Below, piece after piece: positions 1 through 9,971 of a DNA stretch of 64,000 nucleotides (the first letter of the stretch is position 1; every line of letters starts with the position of its first letter). Made by a program: the position numbers and the translations under genes. Source of the stretch: Burkholderia vietnamiensis LMG 10929 (GTDB taxonomy: Bacteria; Pseudomonadota; Gammaproteobacteria; Burkholderiales; Burkholderiaceae). Under the pieces are notes generated by a model, which had not been told where the DNA came from, searched no databases, and was given only the letters and a program-made list of their open reading frames with translations. The stretch lies in contig NZ_CP009631.1 of NCBI RefSeq assembly GCF_000959445.1, forward strand, positions 1,178,001-1,242,000. The letters run 5' to 3'.

Positions 1-384
1 CTCGCACCGGCGCGCGCAACGCGCGCAGCAGATGCGGATGATCTTCGCGAATCGACCGACGGATAGACGGACGAATGCTGACGACTTCGGGTTGTAAAAA
101 CTGCGAGAAAGGTGCTGCGAGGAACTGCAGGGAGGGACCGTGCGGACAGCACACGGCGCTAGGACAGCCTTAGGCTAGTCGTAGCGATAGCGACCGCGCT
201 AGGCGGCCGGAGGTAATTCGGAGGGTGTTCGGAAAGGAACGCATGGCGAGAACTCTATGCCAGGATGCCTGCGCGTGTCAAATGGTCGGGTAAATCGCGG
301 CTTGGATGATCGGCCGAATGGCCGGCACGACAGCGGCCGATACGTCAGCGGCCGGCACGACAGCGCGCCGCCCGCGGAGGCCCG
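1..384. other. Left-edge region without a convincing gene
   Basis: No long reading frame here shows a recognisable protein. It lies downstream of ybiB (minus strand) and the left neighbour is outside the window. The only coding possibility I see is a 16-codon frame at 243-293 preceded by AAAGGAACGC, encoding a short peptide with three cysteines; there is no support beyond the Shine-Dalgarno-like stretch. No clear terminator hairpin with a T-run was found. Confidence 0.4.
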
Positions 385-1362
385 TCACGGTGCGAGCCGC
401 GTCAGCCGCACGATCGTTTCGACCTGACGCGCGAGCGCGTCGGGCACCGGCACCTCGCCGCGCAGCACGGCGCCGGTCCACGCGGCCGTCGTCGCGGCGT
501 CGCGCGATTCCGGCAGCGCGACGGGCGGCGCGTCGTCCGACGAGCGCTCGGCCGCGATCAGCGTGTCGCAGATGCCGTCGTGCAGCCAGTCGACCTGCAC
601 CTGGCGGCGCGTGTCGGCCACCGCCTCGCCTTCGGTGCCGCGCGCTAGCAGCGCGCCGCCGAGCGCCGCTTCCGGATGCTCGCGAAACAGTTGCGCGAGG
701 CTGTCGCGGTACGGCGGATGCGTGTAATTGACGAGCCGCAGGCCGGCCGGCGCGAACGGCTGCAGGATCTTGACCAGCGTATGCGTGGAGTTGCGCACGC
801 CGAGCACGGCGCGCAGCGACAGCAGACGCGCAATGCGCGGCGCCAGCACGTCGATCGGCGCGAAGGCGACGCGGCGTTCGGCGAGCGTGTCTTCGATTGC
901 GTCGTGCGAGCTTGCCGACGCGATCGACAGCGCCGCAAAGATCTCCGCGCTGGTCACCCGGCCGGGATCGCGCTCGACGCCGTGCACCAGCACCGGCACG
1001 CCTTCGCGCGCGAGCAGCAGCGCGAGCAGCGGCACGAGATTGGGTTGCTTGCGCGCGCCGTTGTAGCTCGGGATCGACACCGGCCGGAACGCCGCGTCCT
1101 GCACGTGCACGGGTTCGAACGACGCCTGTGCGGCGGCCAGCATCGCCGCCAGCTCGTCGGCGGTTTCGCCCTTCAGTCGATATGCGATCAGGATTGCGCC
1201 GAGTTCGACGTCCGACACGCGCGCATCGAGCATCGCGCGATAGAGCTCGAACGTGTCTTCGGCCGACAGCGCGCGTGCGCCGTGCGGACCGCGGCCGATT
1301 TCCTTGATGAAGCGGGCGCACGGGAACGGCGAAGCGGCTGTGGAGTCTTGGGAAGCGGTCAT
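385..1362 (-). CDS. ybiB: YbiB-type DNA-binding protein of the TrpD2/glycosyl transferase family 3 fold
   Basis: The 325-residue product resembles YbiB/TrpD2, a homodimeric nucleic-acid-binding protein with the anthranilate phosphoribosyltransferase fold (family knowledge). An N-terminal helical domain (about residues 15-85) is followed by the glycosyltransferase-like domain with the conserved YNGARKQPNL segment near residues 100-109 and a glycine/valine-rich core (GVPVLVHGV). YbiB proteins lack a known phosphoribosyl transfer activity and are reported to be LexA-controlled in E. coli; I saw no LexA box here. An in-frame ATG 66 nt upstream is possible, but the extra residues are Arg/Pro-rich and unlike the family, so 1362 was chosen. 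Divergent from maiA, with about 195 nt between the start codons. Confidence 0.8.
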   Translation of the reverse strand: MTASQDSTAASPFPCARFIKEIGRGPHGARALSAEDTFELYRAMLDARVSDVELGAILIAYRLKGETADELAAMLAAAQASFEPVHVQDAAFRPVSIPSYNGARKQPNLVPLLALLLAREGVPVLVHGVERDPGRVTSAEIFAALSIASASSHDAIEDTLAERRVAFAPIDVLAPRIARLLSLRAVLGVRNSTHTLVKILQPFAPAGLRLVNYTHPPYRDSLAQLFREHPEAALGGALLARGTEGEAVADTRRQVQVDWLHDGICDTLIAAERSSDDAPPVALPESRDAATTAAWTGAVLRGEVPVPDALARQVETIVRLTRLAP

Positions 1363-1556
1363 CGTGACGGGGCGGGCGGCCGGCATCGGGCCGCGCGCTG
1401 AGCGGTGAGGAATGCCCGAGTATCGCACGGGCGCGCGTCGCGCAAGCGCGGCCGCGTATGCCGACGCGGTGCGGCGCGCTAAACTCGGAGTCCCCGGCGG
1501 CGCATCGCGGCTTCCGCCCGGCGGCGCCGGCCGAATACGATTACGAGAGACAACCG

Positions 1557-2201
1557 ATGAAGCTCTACAGCTATTTCCGCAGTTCCGCGTCTTACCGCGT
1601 ACGGATCGCCCTGAACCTGAAGCAGCTGCCGTTCGACACGGTGCCCGTGCACATGCTGCGCGACGGCGGCGAGCAACTGAAGGACGCGTACCGCGCGGTG
1701 AATCCGGATGCGGTCGTGCCGACGCTGATCGACGGCGACGCGACGCTGCAGCAGTCGCTCGCGATCATCGAGTATCTCGACGAAATGCACCCCGAGCCCG
1801 CGTTGCTGCCGAAGGCGCCGGCCGACCGCGCGTATGTGCGCGCGATCGCGCTGCAGATCGCGTGCGAGATCCATCCGCTGAACAACCTGCGCGTGTTGAA
1901 GTACCTGAAGCACACGCTGCAAGTGTCCGAGGACGCGAAGAGCGAATGGTATCGGCACTGGATCGACGCGGGCTTCGCGTCGCTCGAGACGCGTCTCGCG
2001 AACGATCCGCGCACCGGCAAGCTCTGCTTCGGCGACTCGCCGACGCTCGCCGATATCTGCATCGTGCCGCAGATGTTCAACGCCGACCGGTTCTCGATCG
2101 ATACGACGCGCTTCCCGACGCTGCGGCGGATCGCCGATTATGCGTCGACGCTCGATGCGTTCAAGGCTGCCGCGCCCGGTGTGCAGCCCGACGCCGAATG
2201 A
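1557..2201 (+). CDS. maiA: Maleylacetoacetate isomerase (zeta-class glutathione S-transferase)
   Basis: Catalyses glutathione-dependent cis-trans isomerisation of maleylacetoacetate to fumarylacetoacetate in tyrosine/homogentisate (or gentisate-like) catabolism. The 214-residue protein begins with the thioredoxin-like GST domain; residues 8-15 hold the zeta-class motif SSASYRVR, with the catalytic Ser at its start, and VVPTLIDGD and QSLAIIEYL form the glutathione site. The C-terminal helical GST domain follows (about residues 90-205). The start at 1557 follows GAGAGACAACC and matches the family N terminus; a longer in-frame extension from 1458 is rejected. No homogentisate genes lie beside it, so the substrate is inferred from family similarity only. 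Confidence 0.88.
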   Translation: MKLYSYFRSSASYRVRIALNLKQLPFDTVPVHMLRDGGEQLKDAYRAVNPDAVVPTLIDGDATLQQSLAIIEYLDEMHPEPALLPKAPADRAYVRAIALQIACEIHPLNNLRVLKYLKHTLQVSEDAKSEWYRHWIDAGFASLETRLANDPRTGKLCFGDSPTLADICIVPQMFNADRFSIDTTRFPTLRRIADYASTLDAFKAAAPGVQPDAE

Positions 2202-2241
2202 TGGCCGGCTGACGTCGCCGCGGCCCGCCGCCGCCAATGAA

Positions 2242-2265
2242 AACGGGCGCCCGAAGGCGCCCGTT
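2242..2265 (-). terminator. Terminator between convergent maiA and ftsY
   Basis: A perfect 10-bp stem (AACGGGCGCC / GGCGCCCGTT) with a CGAA/TTCG tetraloop. On the minus strand it is followed by TTTTCATT, so it best serves ftsY; on the plus strand the tail is poor in T, so it may end maiA less efficiently. Confidence 0.75.
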
Positions 2266-2285
2266 GCAGGACGTGTCGACGGCGT

Positions 2286-3419
2286 TCAGCCGAGCAGCGC
2301 GTCCGCGAATTCCACCGCGTTGAACGGCTGCAGGTCCTCGACCTTCTCGCCGACGCCGATGAAGTAGACGGGCACCGGACGCTGCCGCGCGATCGCGGCG
2401 AGGATCCCGCCCTTCGCGGTGCCGTCGAGCTTCGTGACGATCAGCCCGGTGAGGCCGAGCGCATCGTCGAAGGCCTTCACCTGCGTGAGCGCGTTCTGGC
2501 CGGTGTTCGCGTCGATCACGAGCAGCACCTCGTGCGGCGCGCCGTCGTGCGCCTTCGCGATCACGCGCTTCACCTTTTTCAGCTCCTCCATCAGGTGCAG
2601 CTGAGTCGGCAACCGGCCGGCCGTGTCGGCCATCATCACGTCGATCTTGCGCGCGCGCGCGGCGCTGACCGCATCGAAGATCACCGCGGCCGGATCGCCG
2701 CTTTCCTGCTGCACGACCGTCACGTTGTTGCGCTCGCCCCAGACGGCCAGCTGTTCGCGCGCGGCCGCGCGGAACGTGTCGCCCGCGGCCAGCAGCACCG
2801 ACTGGTCGAAGCTCTGCAGATGCTTCGCGAGCTTGCCGATGCTGGTCGTCTTGCCCGCGCCGTTCACGCCGGTGATCATCATCACGAGCGGCTGCGCGCG
2901 GCCGAGCATCAACGATTTCTCGAGCGGCTGCAGCAGCTCGACGAGCAGATCGTGCAGCGCCGCCTTCACCTGCTGCGGGTCGGTCAGCCGGCCCACGCGC
3001 ACCTTCTCGCGCAGCGCGCCGAGCAGGTATTCGGTCGCATCGACGCCCGCATCGGACATCAGCAGCGCGGTTTCGAGCTCCTCGTACAGGTCCTCGTCGA
3101 TCTTCGTGTTGACGAACACGCTGGTGATGCTCGAACCCGTCTTCGCGAGCCCCGATTTCAGGCGCGACAGCCAGGACTTCTTCGCGGACGCGTCCTGCGT
3201 CGGCGGCGGCACGATCTCGACCGCTTCGACGACTTCGTCGCTGCCGTCGTTGGTGGGCGTGACCGTCATCACGACGGCGGGCGCGCGCGCAGTGTCCGCC
3301 GCTCGCGCGGCGGGGGCCGGCGCAGCGGACGGCTCGTCCGGCTGCGGCGCGTCGGCCGGTTGCGATTCCGCGGAGTCGGGCTCCTGCGTTTTCTTGAATC
3401 GTTTGAAGAAGCTGAACAT
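2286..3419 (-). CDS. ftsY: Signal recognition particle receptor FtsY
   Basis: SRP-receptor GTPase that docks the SRP-ribosome complex at the inner membrane and delivers it to SecYEG. The 377-residue protein has a Lys/Phe-rich amphipathic start (FFKRFKK) followed by an acidic, Pro/Ala-rich A domain (to about residue 80), then the N helical bundle and the G domain. GTPase motifs are GVNGAGKTT (184-192), DTAGR (265-269) and TKLDG (329-333); the conserved DTFRAAA insertion-box segment is at 214-220. All expected elements are present. Divergent from rsmD; in many proteobacteria ftsY starts an ftsYEX operon, but no ftsE or ftsX follows here (maiA converges instead). Confidence 0.97.
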   Translation of the reverse strand: MFSFFKRFKKTQEPDSAESQPADAPQPDEPSAAPAPAARAADTARAPAVVMTVTPTNDGSDEVVEAVEIVPPPTQDASAKKSWLSRLKSGLAKTGSSITSVFVNTKIDEDLYEELETALLMSDAGVDATEYLLGALREKVRVGRLTDPQQVKAALHDLLVELLQPLEKSLMLGRAQPLVMMITGVNGAGKTTSIGKLAKHLQSFDQSVLLAAGDTFRAAAREQLAVWGERNNVTVVQQESGDPAAVIFDAVSAARARKIDVMMADTAGRLPTQLHLMEELKKVKRVIAKAHDGAPHEVLLVIDANTGQNALTQVKAFDDALGLTGLIVTKLDGTAKGGILAAIARQRPVPVYFIGVGEKVEDLQPFNAVEFADALLG

Positions 3420-3620
3420 GGTTTGACGTCGGGAAGAGGGCGGGGGCCGGCATGGCGGCGCGCCGGGAGGCGTCGGGCGTGCGCACGGCGGCCGAAACCG
3501 AGCATTTTATCAGTGCGGCGAGACAGTCGCGTCAGCCGTCGCCGCCGCTGTGGTAACGTGCGCCTGTTTGGCGGCACGCCCGCGTGCGCGCCCCCGTCTC
3601 CCCCGTCGTCGATACTCCGT

Positions 3621-4235
3621 ATGTCCCGTTCCTCTTCCGGCCGCCCCGCGGCCTCTGCCGGCCGCGGCAAGCCGCACACGATCCGCATCATCGGCGGTGA
3701 CTGGAAACGCACTCCGCTCGCCGTGCTCGATCTCGACGGCCTGCGGCCGACCCCCGATCGCGTGCGCGAGACGCTGTTCAACTGGCTCGGCCAGGATCTC
3801 GCCGGCCGGCGCTGCCTCGACCTGTTCGCGGGCACCGGCGCGCTCGGCTTCGAGGCCGCGTCGCGCGGCGCGGCGAGCGTCGTGATGGTCGAGCGCCACC
3901 CGCGCGCGGCGCAGCAGCTTCGCGCGATCAAGGACAAGCTGGGCGCGCGCTCGGTCGAGGTCGCGGAAGCCGACGCGCTGCGGCTCGCGGCCGGGCTGAC
4001 GCCGGGCGCGTTCGACGTCGTGTTCCTCGATCCGCCGTTCGGCGAGCCGGCCGTGCTGGCGCGCGCGCTCGCGCTGGCGGCGCCGCTCGTCGCGCCGGAC
4101 GGCGCGCTGTACGTCGAAACCGGCGAGGCGCTGGAACCCGATGCGCACGAAGCGCTGGCCGGCTGGCAGGTGGTGAAGCACGGCAAGGCAGGCGCGGTTC
4201 ACTATCATTTGCTGCAACGCGAAAATGATGAATAA
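3621..4235 (+). CDS. rsmD: 16S rRNA (guanine-966-N2)-methyltransferase RsmD
   Basis: SAM-dependent enzyme that methylates G966 of 16S rRNA in the assembled 30S particle. The 204-residue product carries the Rossmann SAM motif DLFAGTG (67-73), the RsmD signature RPTPDRVRETLFNWL (around 42-56) and the N2-guanine methyltransferase motif DPPF (137-140). The N-terminal 20 residues are Ser/Gly/Arg-rich and probably disordered. ATG 3621 is the first start consistent with the family; the frame is open much further upstream, but that part only mirrors ftsY. coaD follows 111 nt downstream, a common pairing (rsmD-coaD). Confidence 0.94.
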   Translation: MSRSSSGRPAASAGRGKPHTIRIIGGDWKRTPLAVLDLDGLRPTPDRVRETLFNWLGQDLAGRRCLDLFAGTGALGFEAASRGAASVVMVERHPRAAQQLRAIKDKLGARSVEVAEADALRLAAGLTPGAFDVVFLDPPFGEPAVLARALALAAPLVAPDGALYVETGEALEPDAHEALAGWQVVKHGKAGAVHYHLLQRENDE

Positions 4236-4844
<609 letters not shown>

Positions 4845-4888
4845 CGCGGCGCCGGCCGGTTTCGCCCCGAAGCCGGCCGCGGGCTTGA

Positions 4889-5170
<282 letters not shown>

Positions 5171-5240
5171 TGTCGCGGTGACGCGGGCGCGTCACCGTTT
5201 CTTCGGCCGGCGCAGCCGCGCGCCGGCGTCCTTCCGGTGT

Positions 5241-6308
5241 TCAGCCGATCATTTCACGCAAGGCCGCGACGAGCGCGTCGCATTCGGCATCGGTGCCGAC
5301 CGTGATGCGCAGATGCTGGTCGATGCGCGGCGCGCGGAAATGCCGCACGAAAATCTCCCGATCCTTCAGCGTGGCCGCGAGCGTGCCCGCATCGTGCGCC
5401 GGATGGCGCGCGAACACGAAGTTCGCGGCCGACGGCACGACGTCGAAACCGAGCGCCTCGAGCGCGTGCGTGAGCCGCGTCCGGCTGTCGATCACGCGAC
5501 GGCAGGTCGCGGCGAAATAGTCGGTGTCCTCGTATGCGGCCTGCGCGGCGACCTGCGCGAGCCGGTCGAGCGGATACGAGTTGAAGCTGTCCTTCACGCG
5601 GTTCAGCGCATCGATCAGATCGACATGGCCGAACGCGAAGCCGACGCGCATGCCCGCCAGCGAGCGCGCCTTCGACGTCGTGTGCACGACCAGCAGGTTC
5701 GGATGGCGATCGATCAGCGTGATCGCCGATTGCGCGCCGAAATCGACATAGGCCTCGTCGATCAGCACGACCGACGACGGGTTCGCCGCCGCGATTCGTT
5801 CGATGTCCGCGAGCGGCAGCGCGCGCCCGGTCGGCGCGTTCGGGTTCGGAAACAGCACGCCGCCGGCGTCGTCGAGATAGTCGTCGACGCGGATCGAGAA
5901 ATCGTCCGCGAGCGGCACGATGGCCGTCTGCACGCCGTACAGCCGCGCGTAGGTCGGGTAGAAGCTGTACGAGATGTCCGGGAAGCGCAGCGGCCGGTCG
6001 TGCTTGAGCAGCGCGTGGAACGCGTGCGCGAGCACTTCGTCCGAGCCGTTGCCGACGAAAACCTGTTCGGGCTTGATGCGGTGATGGGCCGCGACCGTCT
6101 CGCGCAGCGCACGCGCGAGCGGATCGGGATAGCGGCGCAGCGTGTCGCCGGTGTCGCCGAGTTCGCGGGCGATCGCCGCGACGACGCGCGGCGACGGCGG
6201 ATAGGGATTCTCGTTGGTGTTCAGCTTGACGGGGTGTGCGAGTGCGGGCTGTTCGCCCGGCACGTAAGGCACGAGTTGCTGAACGACGTCGCTCCAGTAA
6301 CGGCTCAC
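5241..6308 (-). CDS. hisC: Histidinol-phosphate aminotransferase (stand-alone copy)
   Basis: PLP-dependent aminotransferase converting imidazole-acetol phosphate and glutamate to histidinol phosphate. The 355-residue class I/II fold shows NENPYPPSP near the N terminus, the substrate-phosphate loop GNGSDE (87-92), IDEAYVDF with the PLP-ring aspartate (184-191) and the Schiff-base lysine K213 in [15 protein letters not shown] chose the GTG start at 6308 because homologues begin with (M)SRYWSD; an upstream ATG at 6368 adds 20 residues unlike the family. It is not next to other his genes, which in Burkholderia sit in a separate his operon usually holding a second hisC, so this paralogue may also act on aromatic amino acids or another keto acid. 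Confidence 0.93.
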   Translation of the reverse strand: MSRYWSDVVQQLVPYVPGEQPALAHPVKLNTNENPYPPSPRVVAAIARELGDTGDTLRRYPDPLARALRETVAAHHRIKPEQVFVGNGSDEVLAHAFHALLKHDRPLRFPDISYSFYPTYARLYGVQTAIVPLADDFSIRVDDYLDDAGGVLFPNPNAPTGRALPLADIERIAAANPSSVVLIDEAYVDFGAQSAITLIDRHPNLLVVHTTSKARSLAGMRVGFAFGHVDLIDALNRVKDSFNSYPLDRLAQVAAQAAYEDTDYFAATCRRVIDSRTRLTHALEALGFDVVPSAANFVFARHPAHDAGTLAATLKDREIFVRHFRAPRIDQHLRITVGTDAECDALVAALREMIG

Positions 6309-6441
6309 CGCTTGGCTCCTGACAGGCAAAACAGCCAGAGTACCGCATGTGAGCGCTGCGGTGCGCAATTGCGCCGACGGCGCACGGACGCGCGGCGCGT
6401 CAGCCGGGCCGCGCGTGGTGCGGCGCCGGTGCTGCGGCCGG

Positions 6442-7041
6442 TCAGTTGCGATGCAGCTGCATCGTCGCGCGGTCGAGCTCGCCCTTGACGATCATCGGCA
6501 TCACGGCGAGCGCGCGCTCGATCGATGCGTCGATCACGTCCTGCTCCTCGCGTCGCGGCGGCTTCAGCACGAAGTTCGCGACGTCGGGCTTCGCGCCGGC
6601 ACGTGCGCCTTCCGGGATCAGATCGCGCGGATGGCCGATGCCGATGCGCAGCCGCCAGTACTGCTGCGACGACAGGTGCGCGGAGATGTCCTTCAGCCCG
6701 TTGTGGCCGCCGCTGCCGCCGCCGAGCTTCAGCTTCACGGTGCCGGGCGGCAGATCGAGCTCGTCGTGCGCGACGAGGATCTGATCTGGCAGGATCTTGA
6801 AGAAACTCGCGACCGCGACGACCGACTGGCCGGAACGGTTCATGTAGGTTTGCGGCTCGAGCAGATGCACTTCCTCGCCGTGCAGGCGCGCTTTCGCATA
6901 AAAGCCGTGAAAGCGGCGCTCGTCGCGCAGCGTCGTGCCGGCCTCGCGGGCGAGCTGGTCGATCAGCCAGAAGCCGGCGTTGTGGCGCGTCGCGGTGTAT
7001 TCCGCCCCGGGATTGCCGAGGCCGACGATCAGTTTGATCAT
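6442..7041 (-). CDS. pth: Peptidyl-tRNA hydrolase
   Basis: Releases tRNA from peptidyl-tRNAs dropped by stalled ribosomes. The 199-residue protein has the family N terminus IVGLGNPG, with N10 and catalytic H20 (TRHNAGF), plus the substrate-binding segments YMNRSG and HDELDLPPG and the [11 protein letters not shown] loop. The start at 7041 matches homologues; the longer upstream frame is Arg-rich and spurious. It lies downstream of rplY on the same strand, the standard rplY-pth pair, but a strong T-tailed hairpin sits between the two. Confidence 0.96.
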   Translation of the reverse strand: MIKLIVGLGNPGAEYTATRHNAGFWLIDQLAREAGTTLRDERRFHGFYAKARLHGEEVHLLEPQTYMNRSGQSVVAVASFFKILPDQILVAHDELDLPPGTVKLKLGGGSGGHNGLKDISAHLSSQQYWRLRIGIGHPRDLIPEGARAGAKPDVANFVLKPPRREEQDVIDASIERALAVMPMIVKGELDRATMQLHRN

Positions 7042-7072
7042 GACGTTTCGTAGGCGGCAGCGCCCGCCTGGG

Positions 7073-7112
7073 CGCAAAAAAGAAAAACCCGCCGGGCGAG
7101 CCGCGGCGGGTT
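7073..7112 (-). terminator. Rho-independent terminator downstream of rplY
   Basis: On the minus strand a 9-bp stem (AACCCGCCG / CGGCGGGTT, 7086-7112) is followed by TTTTTCTTTTTT. It falls between rplY and pth only 32 nt before the pth start codon, so pth either depends on read-through or has its own promoter inside rplY. Confidence 0.85.
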
Positions 7113-7158
7113 GCGTCGACCGTTTCGTGAAACGGATCGAATGGCGCGTGGGCAGCCG

Positions 7159-7764
7159 TTAGGCAGCCGGCGTTTCGCCTTCTGCTGCGTCCGACACGGC
7201 ACCAGCCGGGACCGTCGCCGAGGCGACAACCGGGTTTTCCGCGTCGACGTGCGCGACCAGCGCGACGCCGTTCGGCAGTGCGATGTCCTTCGCGTGCAGC
7301 GACTGACCTGCTTCGATCTTCGACAGATCGACTTCGAGGAATTCCGGCAGAGCCGACGGCAGGCACTCGACTTCGATTTCCGTCGTGACGTGCGAGACGA
7401 TTGCGCTCGACAGCTTCACTGCCGGGCTGACTTCGGCGTTCAGGAAGTGCAGCGGCACCTTCGTGTGCAGCTTCTTCTTCGCATCGACGCGCTGGAAGTC
7501 AACGTGCAGCACCAGTTGCTTGAACGGGTGGTATTGCACGTCGCGCAGCAGAACCTGTTGCGACTGGCCAGCGATTTCCAGGTCGAGGATCGACGCGTGG
7601 AAAGCTTCCTTCTTCAGTGCGTGCCACAGCGCGTTGTGATCCAGTTCGATCTTTTGCGGGGCAGCTTCGCCACCGTAGACGATGCCCGTGGTCTTACCGG
7701 CGTTGCGCAGGCGGCGGCTCGCACCCGTACCTTGCTGTTGGCGCTCGAAAGCGACGACTTTCAT
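7159..7764 (-). CDS. rplY: 50S ribosomal protein L25/general stress protein Ctc
   Basis: Binds 5S rRNA in the large ribosomal subunit. The 201-residue protein is the long TL5/Ctc form: an N-terminal L25 domain (residues 1-90, [18 protein letters not shown] and the RDVQYHP motif) followed by the C-terminal beta domain (about 95-185) and an Ala/Glu-rich tail. An alternative ATG lies 12 nt upstream, but its own codons contain the GGAG Shine-Dalgarno sequence correctly spaced for 7764, so 7764 is preferred. Located between prs and pth, as in most beta-proteobacteria. Confidence 0.96.
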   Translation of the reverse strand: MKVVAFERQQQGTGASRRLRNAGKTTGIVYGGEAAPQKIELDHNALWHALKKEAFHASILDLEIAGQSQQVLLRDVQYHPFKQLVLHVDFQRVDAKKKLHTKVPLHFLNAEVSPAVKLSSAIVSHVTTEIEVECLPSALPEFLEVDLSKIEAGQSLHAKDIALPNGVALVAHVDAENPVVASATVPAGAVSDAAEGETPAA

Positions 7765-7865
7765 GTGATTCTCCATTTGCTGCCCGCGACCAGGCAGTAA
7801 AACGGGGCCGGCGAAATGGCGGCCCCCGATAAAGCGGACGGGGTTTCGTCTATCCCGTCCGATTG

Positions 7866-7896
7866 TGCAAAAAGCGAAGCGTCACCGCTTCGCTTT
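7866..7896 (-). terminator. Rho-independent terminator downstream of prs
   Basis: Perfect 11-bp stem AAAGCGAAGCG / CGCTTCGCTTT (7871-7896) with a 4-nt loop, followed on the minus strand by a short T-run (TTTTTG). It separates prs from rplY. Confidence 0.8.
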
Positions 7897-7925
7897 CTGC
7901 GCATTCGTTACGTGTCGTTCCGCGA

Positions 7926-8888
7926 TCAGGATTCCGCGAACAGCGACATCACCGAGTCGCCGCGGCGAATCCGCGAGAACGTTTCGGCCAGCAGGCTCGC
8001 GCTCGTCAGCGAGCGAATCTTCGAGCAGGCCAGCGATTCTGCCGACAGCGGGATCGTATCGGTGACGACCAACTCGTCGAGTGCCGATGCGGCGATGCGC
8101 TCGGCGGCGCCGCCCGACAGCACCGGGTGCGTCGCGTAGGCGAACACCTGCTTCGCGCCGCGATCCTTCAGCACTTGCGCGGCCTTGCAGAGCGTGCCGG
8201 CCGTATCGACCATGTCGTCCATGATCACGCAGGTGCGGCCTTCGACTTCACCGATGATGTTCATCACTTCGGCGACGTTCGCCTTCGGACGACGCTTGTC
8301 GATGATCGCGAGATCGCAGTTCAGCTGCTTCGCGAGCGCGCGGGCGCGCACCACGCCGCCGACATCCGGCGACACGACGAGCAGATCCGAGTAGTTCTGC
8401 TTGCGCAGATCGCCCAGCAGGATCGGCGTTGCGTAGATATTGTCGACCGGAATGTCGAAGAAGCCCTGAATCTGGTCGGCGTGCAGATCCATCGTGATGA
8501 TCCGCTCGACGCCGGCGATTTCCAGCATGTTCGCGACGATCTTCGCCGAGATCGCGACGCGCGCGGAACGCGGGCGGCGATCCTGGCGGGCGTAGCCGAA
8601 GTAGGGGATGGCAGCGGTGATCCGGCCGGCGGACGCACGCTTGAGCGCGTCGACCATGATCATCAGTTCCATCAGATTGTCGTTGGCCGGCGCGCACGTG
8701 GATTGCAGGACGAAGACGTCCTTGCCGCGCACGTTTTCCTGGATCTCGACCTGGATCTCGCCGTCGGAGAACCGGCTGACCATTGCTTTGCCGAGGGGAA
8801 TACCAAGGATATTGACGACTTCCTGGGCGAGCGCGGGGTTCGCGTTGCCAGTAAAGACCATCAAGCCATCATGGCTGTGGCTGCTCAT
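7926..8888 (-). CDS. prs: Ribose-phosphate pyrophosphokinase (PRPP synthetase)
   Basis: Makes 5-phosphoribosyl-1-diphosphate from ribose 5-phosphate and ATP for purine, pyrimidine, histidine, tryptophan and NAD synthesis. The 320-residue class I enzyme contains [10 protein letters not shown], the ATP-binding flexible-loop region [14 protein letters not shown], the catalytic [12 protein letters not shown] segment and the PRPP-binding motif [15 protein letters not shown] 8888 is slightly upstream of the conserved core (MVFTGN at residue 10); a later start at that methionine would also be functional. The tRNA-Gln gene and ispE precede it on the same strand. Confidence 0.97.
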   Translation of the reverse strand: MSSHSHDGLMVFTGNANPALAQEVVNILGIPLGKAMVSRFSDGEIQVEIQENVRGKDVFVLQSTCAPANDNLMELMIMVDALKRASAGRITAAIPYFGYARQDRRPRSARVAISAKIVANMLEIAGVERIITMDLHADQIQGFFDIPVDNIYATPILLGDLRKQNYSDLLVVSPDVGGVVRARALAKQLNCDLAIIDKRRPKANVAEVMNIIGEVEGRTCVIMDDMVDTAGTLCKAAQVLKDRGAKQVFAYATHPVLSGGAAERIAASALDELVVTDTIPLSAESLACSKIRSLTSASLLAETFSRIRRGDSVMSLFAES

Positions 8889-8932
8889 CGTGCACCTGCT
8901 TCAGGCTTAGGCGGGAAATGCGGGAAAATTTT

Positions 8933-9009
8933 TGGCAGGGGAGGAAGGACTCGAACCCTCGCATGCCGGAATCAAAATCCGGTGCCTTGACCAACTTGGC
9001 GACTCCCCT
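8933..9009 (-). tRNA. tRNA-Gln (anticodon TTG)
   Basis: On the minus strand a 77-nt cloverleaf can be drawn: acceptor stem AGGGGAG / CTCCCCT, D arm GCCAAGTTGGTCAAGGC, anticodon stem CCGGA / TCCGG around the loop TTTTGAT (anticodon TTG, reading CAA), T arm with GGGTTCGAGTCC, discriminator G and an encoded CCA. It lies between ispE and prs, its usual place in Burkholderiales. Confidence 0.96.
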
Positions 9010-9062
9010 ACACTTAACTGATAACTTCGCCGGACTCGTAGGCCATCCGACAAAGCGAAACT

Positions 9063-9944
9063 TCATGACGCGAAAGCGAAGAGCGGATGCTCGTTCAGGC
9101 TCTCGGCAACTGCACCATTCCAACCGGTGGGCAGATTGGCTTTCACCGCTTCTGCCTCGTGCCTGCTTCGAAACACCGCAAACACGCTTGCTCCGGAGCC
9201 GGTCATCCTTGAAGGGGTCACATTATACAACCATTTGACCACCTGTGCAACTTCCGCGTACTTACTTGTCACAACTTGCTGCATATCGTTCCGGCCGAAA
9301 CTGTCTGGCCATCCCGCATCGCTGTTACGCCGTGCAAGAAAGTCAGCAATTGTGACTGGCTTTGTGTCCCTTGTCAACAGCTCGTCTGAAAAAATCTCAG
9401 CGGTGGCGACATGAACTCGCGGCGTCACAACCAGGAACCAGCGAGTCGGCAATTGTACCTCAGCTAATTCTTCTCCGATACCCTCTGCGAACGCATTTTT
9501 TCCGAAAACGAAGAACGGCACGTCCGCGCCGAGTTTCACCGCGAGCGACTGCAGCTCCGCACGCGAAAGGTCGAGTTGCCACAGACGGTTCAGCGCGAGC
9601 AGCGTCGTCGCCGCATCCGAGCTGCCGCCGCCGAGGCCCGCGCCCATCGGCAGGCACTTGTCGATCTCGATGTCGACGCCCGCGGCGGTGCCGGTGTGCG
9701 CTTTCAGCAGGTTCGCCGCGCGCACGACGAGATCGCTTTCCTCTGGCACGCCCGGCACGTCGGTCGCGCGTGCGACGCGGCCGTCGTCGCGCAGCGTGAA
9801 GTGCAGCGTGTCGCCCCAGTTCAGCAACTGGAACACGCTCTGCAGGTCGTGATAGCCGTTCGGCCGGCGGCCGGTGATGTGCAGGAACAGGTTGAGTTTC
9901 GCGGGCGCAAGGCAGTTGCGCAGCGAGCGGGTCGAATCGGTCAT
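9063..9944 (-). CDS. ispE: 4-diphosphocytidyl-2-C-methyl-D-erythritol kinase
   Basis: GHMP-family kinase of the MEP isoprenoid pathway; phosphorylates the 2-hydroxyl of CDP-methylerythritol. The 293-residue protein begins with the substrate-site segment [19 protein letters not shown] and has the GHMP glycine-rich ATP loop [13 protein letters not shown] near residue 100, plus the third GHMP motif [12 protein letters not shown] close to the C terminus. The 5' half of the sequenced strand (9063-9480) is noticeably less GC-rich than its neighbours. lolB lies 27 nt upstream, suggesting one transcript TPR-lolB-ispE-tRNA. Confidence 0.96.
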   Translation of the reverse strand: MTDSTRSLRNCLAPAKLNLFLHITGRRPNGYHDLQSVFQLLNWGDTLHFTLRDDGRVARATDVPGVPEESDLVVRAANLLKAHTGTAAGVDIEIDKCLPMGAGLGGGSSDAATTLLALNRLWQLDLSRAELQSLAVKLGADVPFFVFGKNAFAEGIGEELAEVQLPTRWFLVVTPRVHVATAEIFSDELLTRDTKPVTIADFLARRNSDAGWPDSFGRNDMQQVVTSKYAEVAQVVKWLYNVTPSRMTGSGASVFAVFRSRHEAEAVKANLPTGWNGAVAESLNEHPLFAFAS

Positions 9945-9971
9945 GCGTATGTCGGGGCTAGGTTCACGTGC

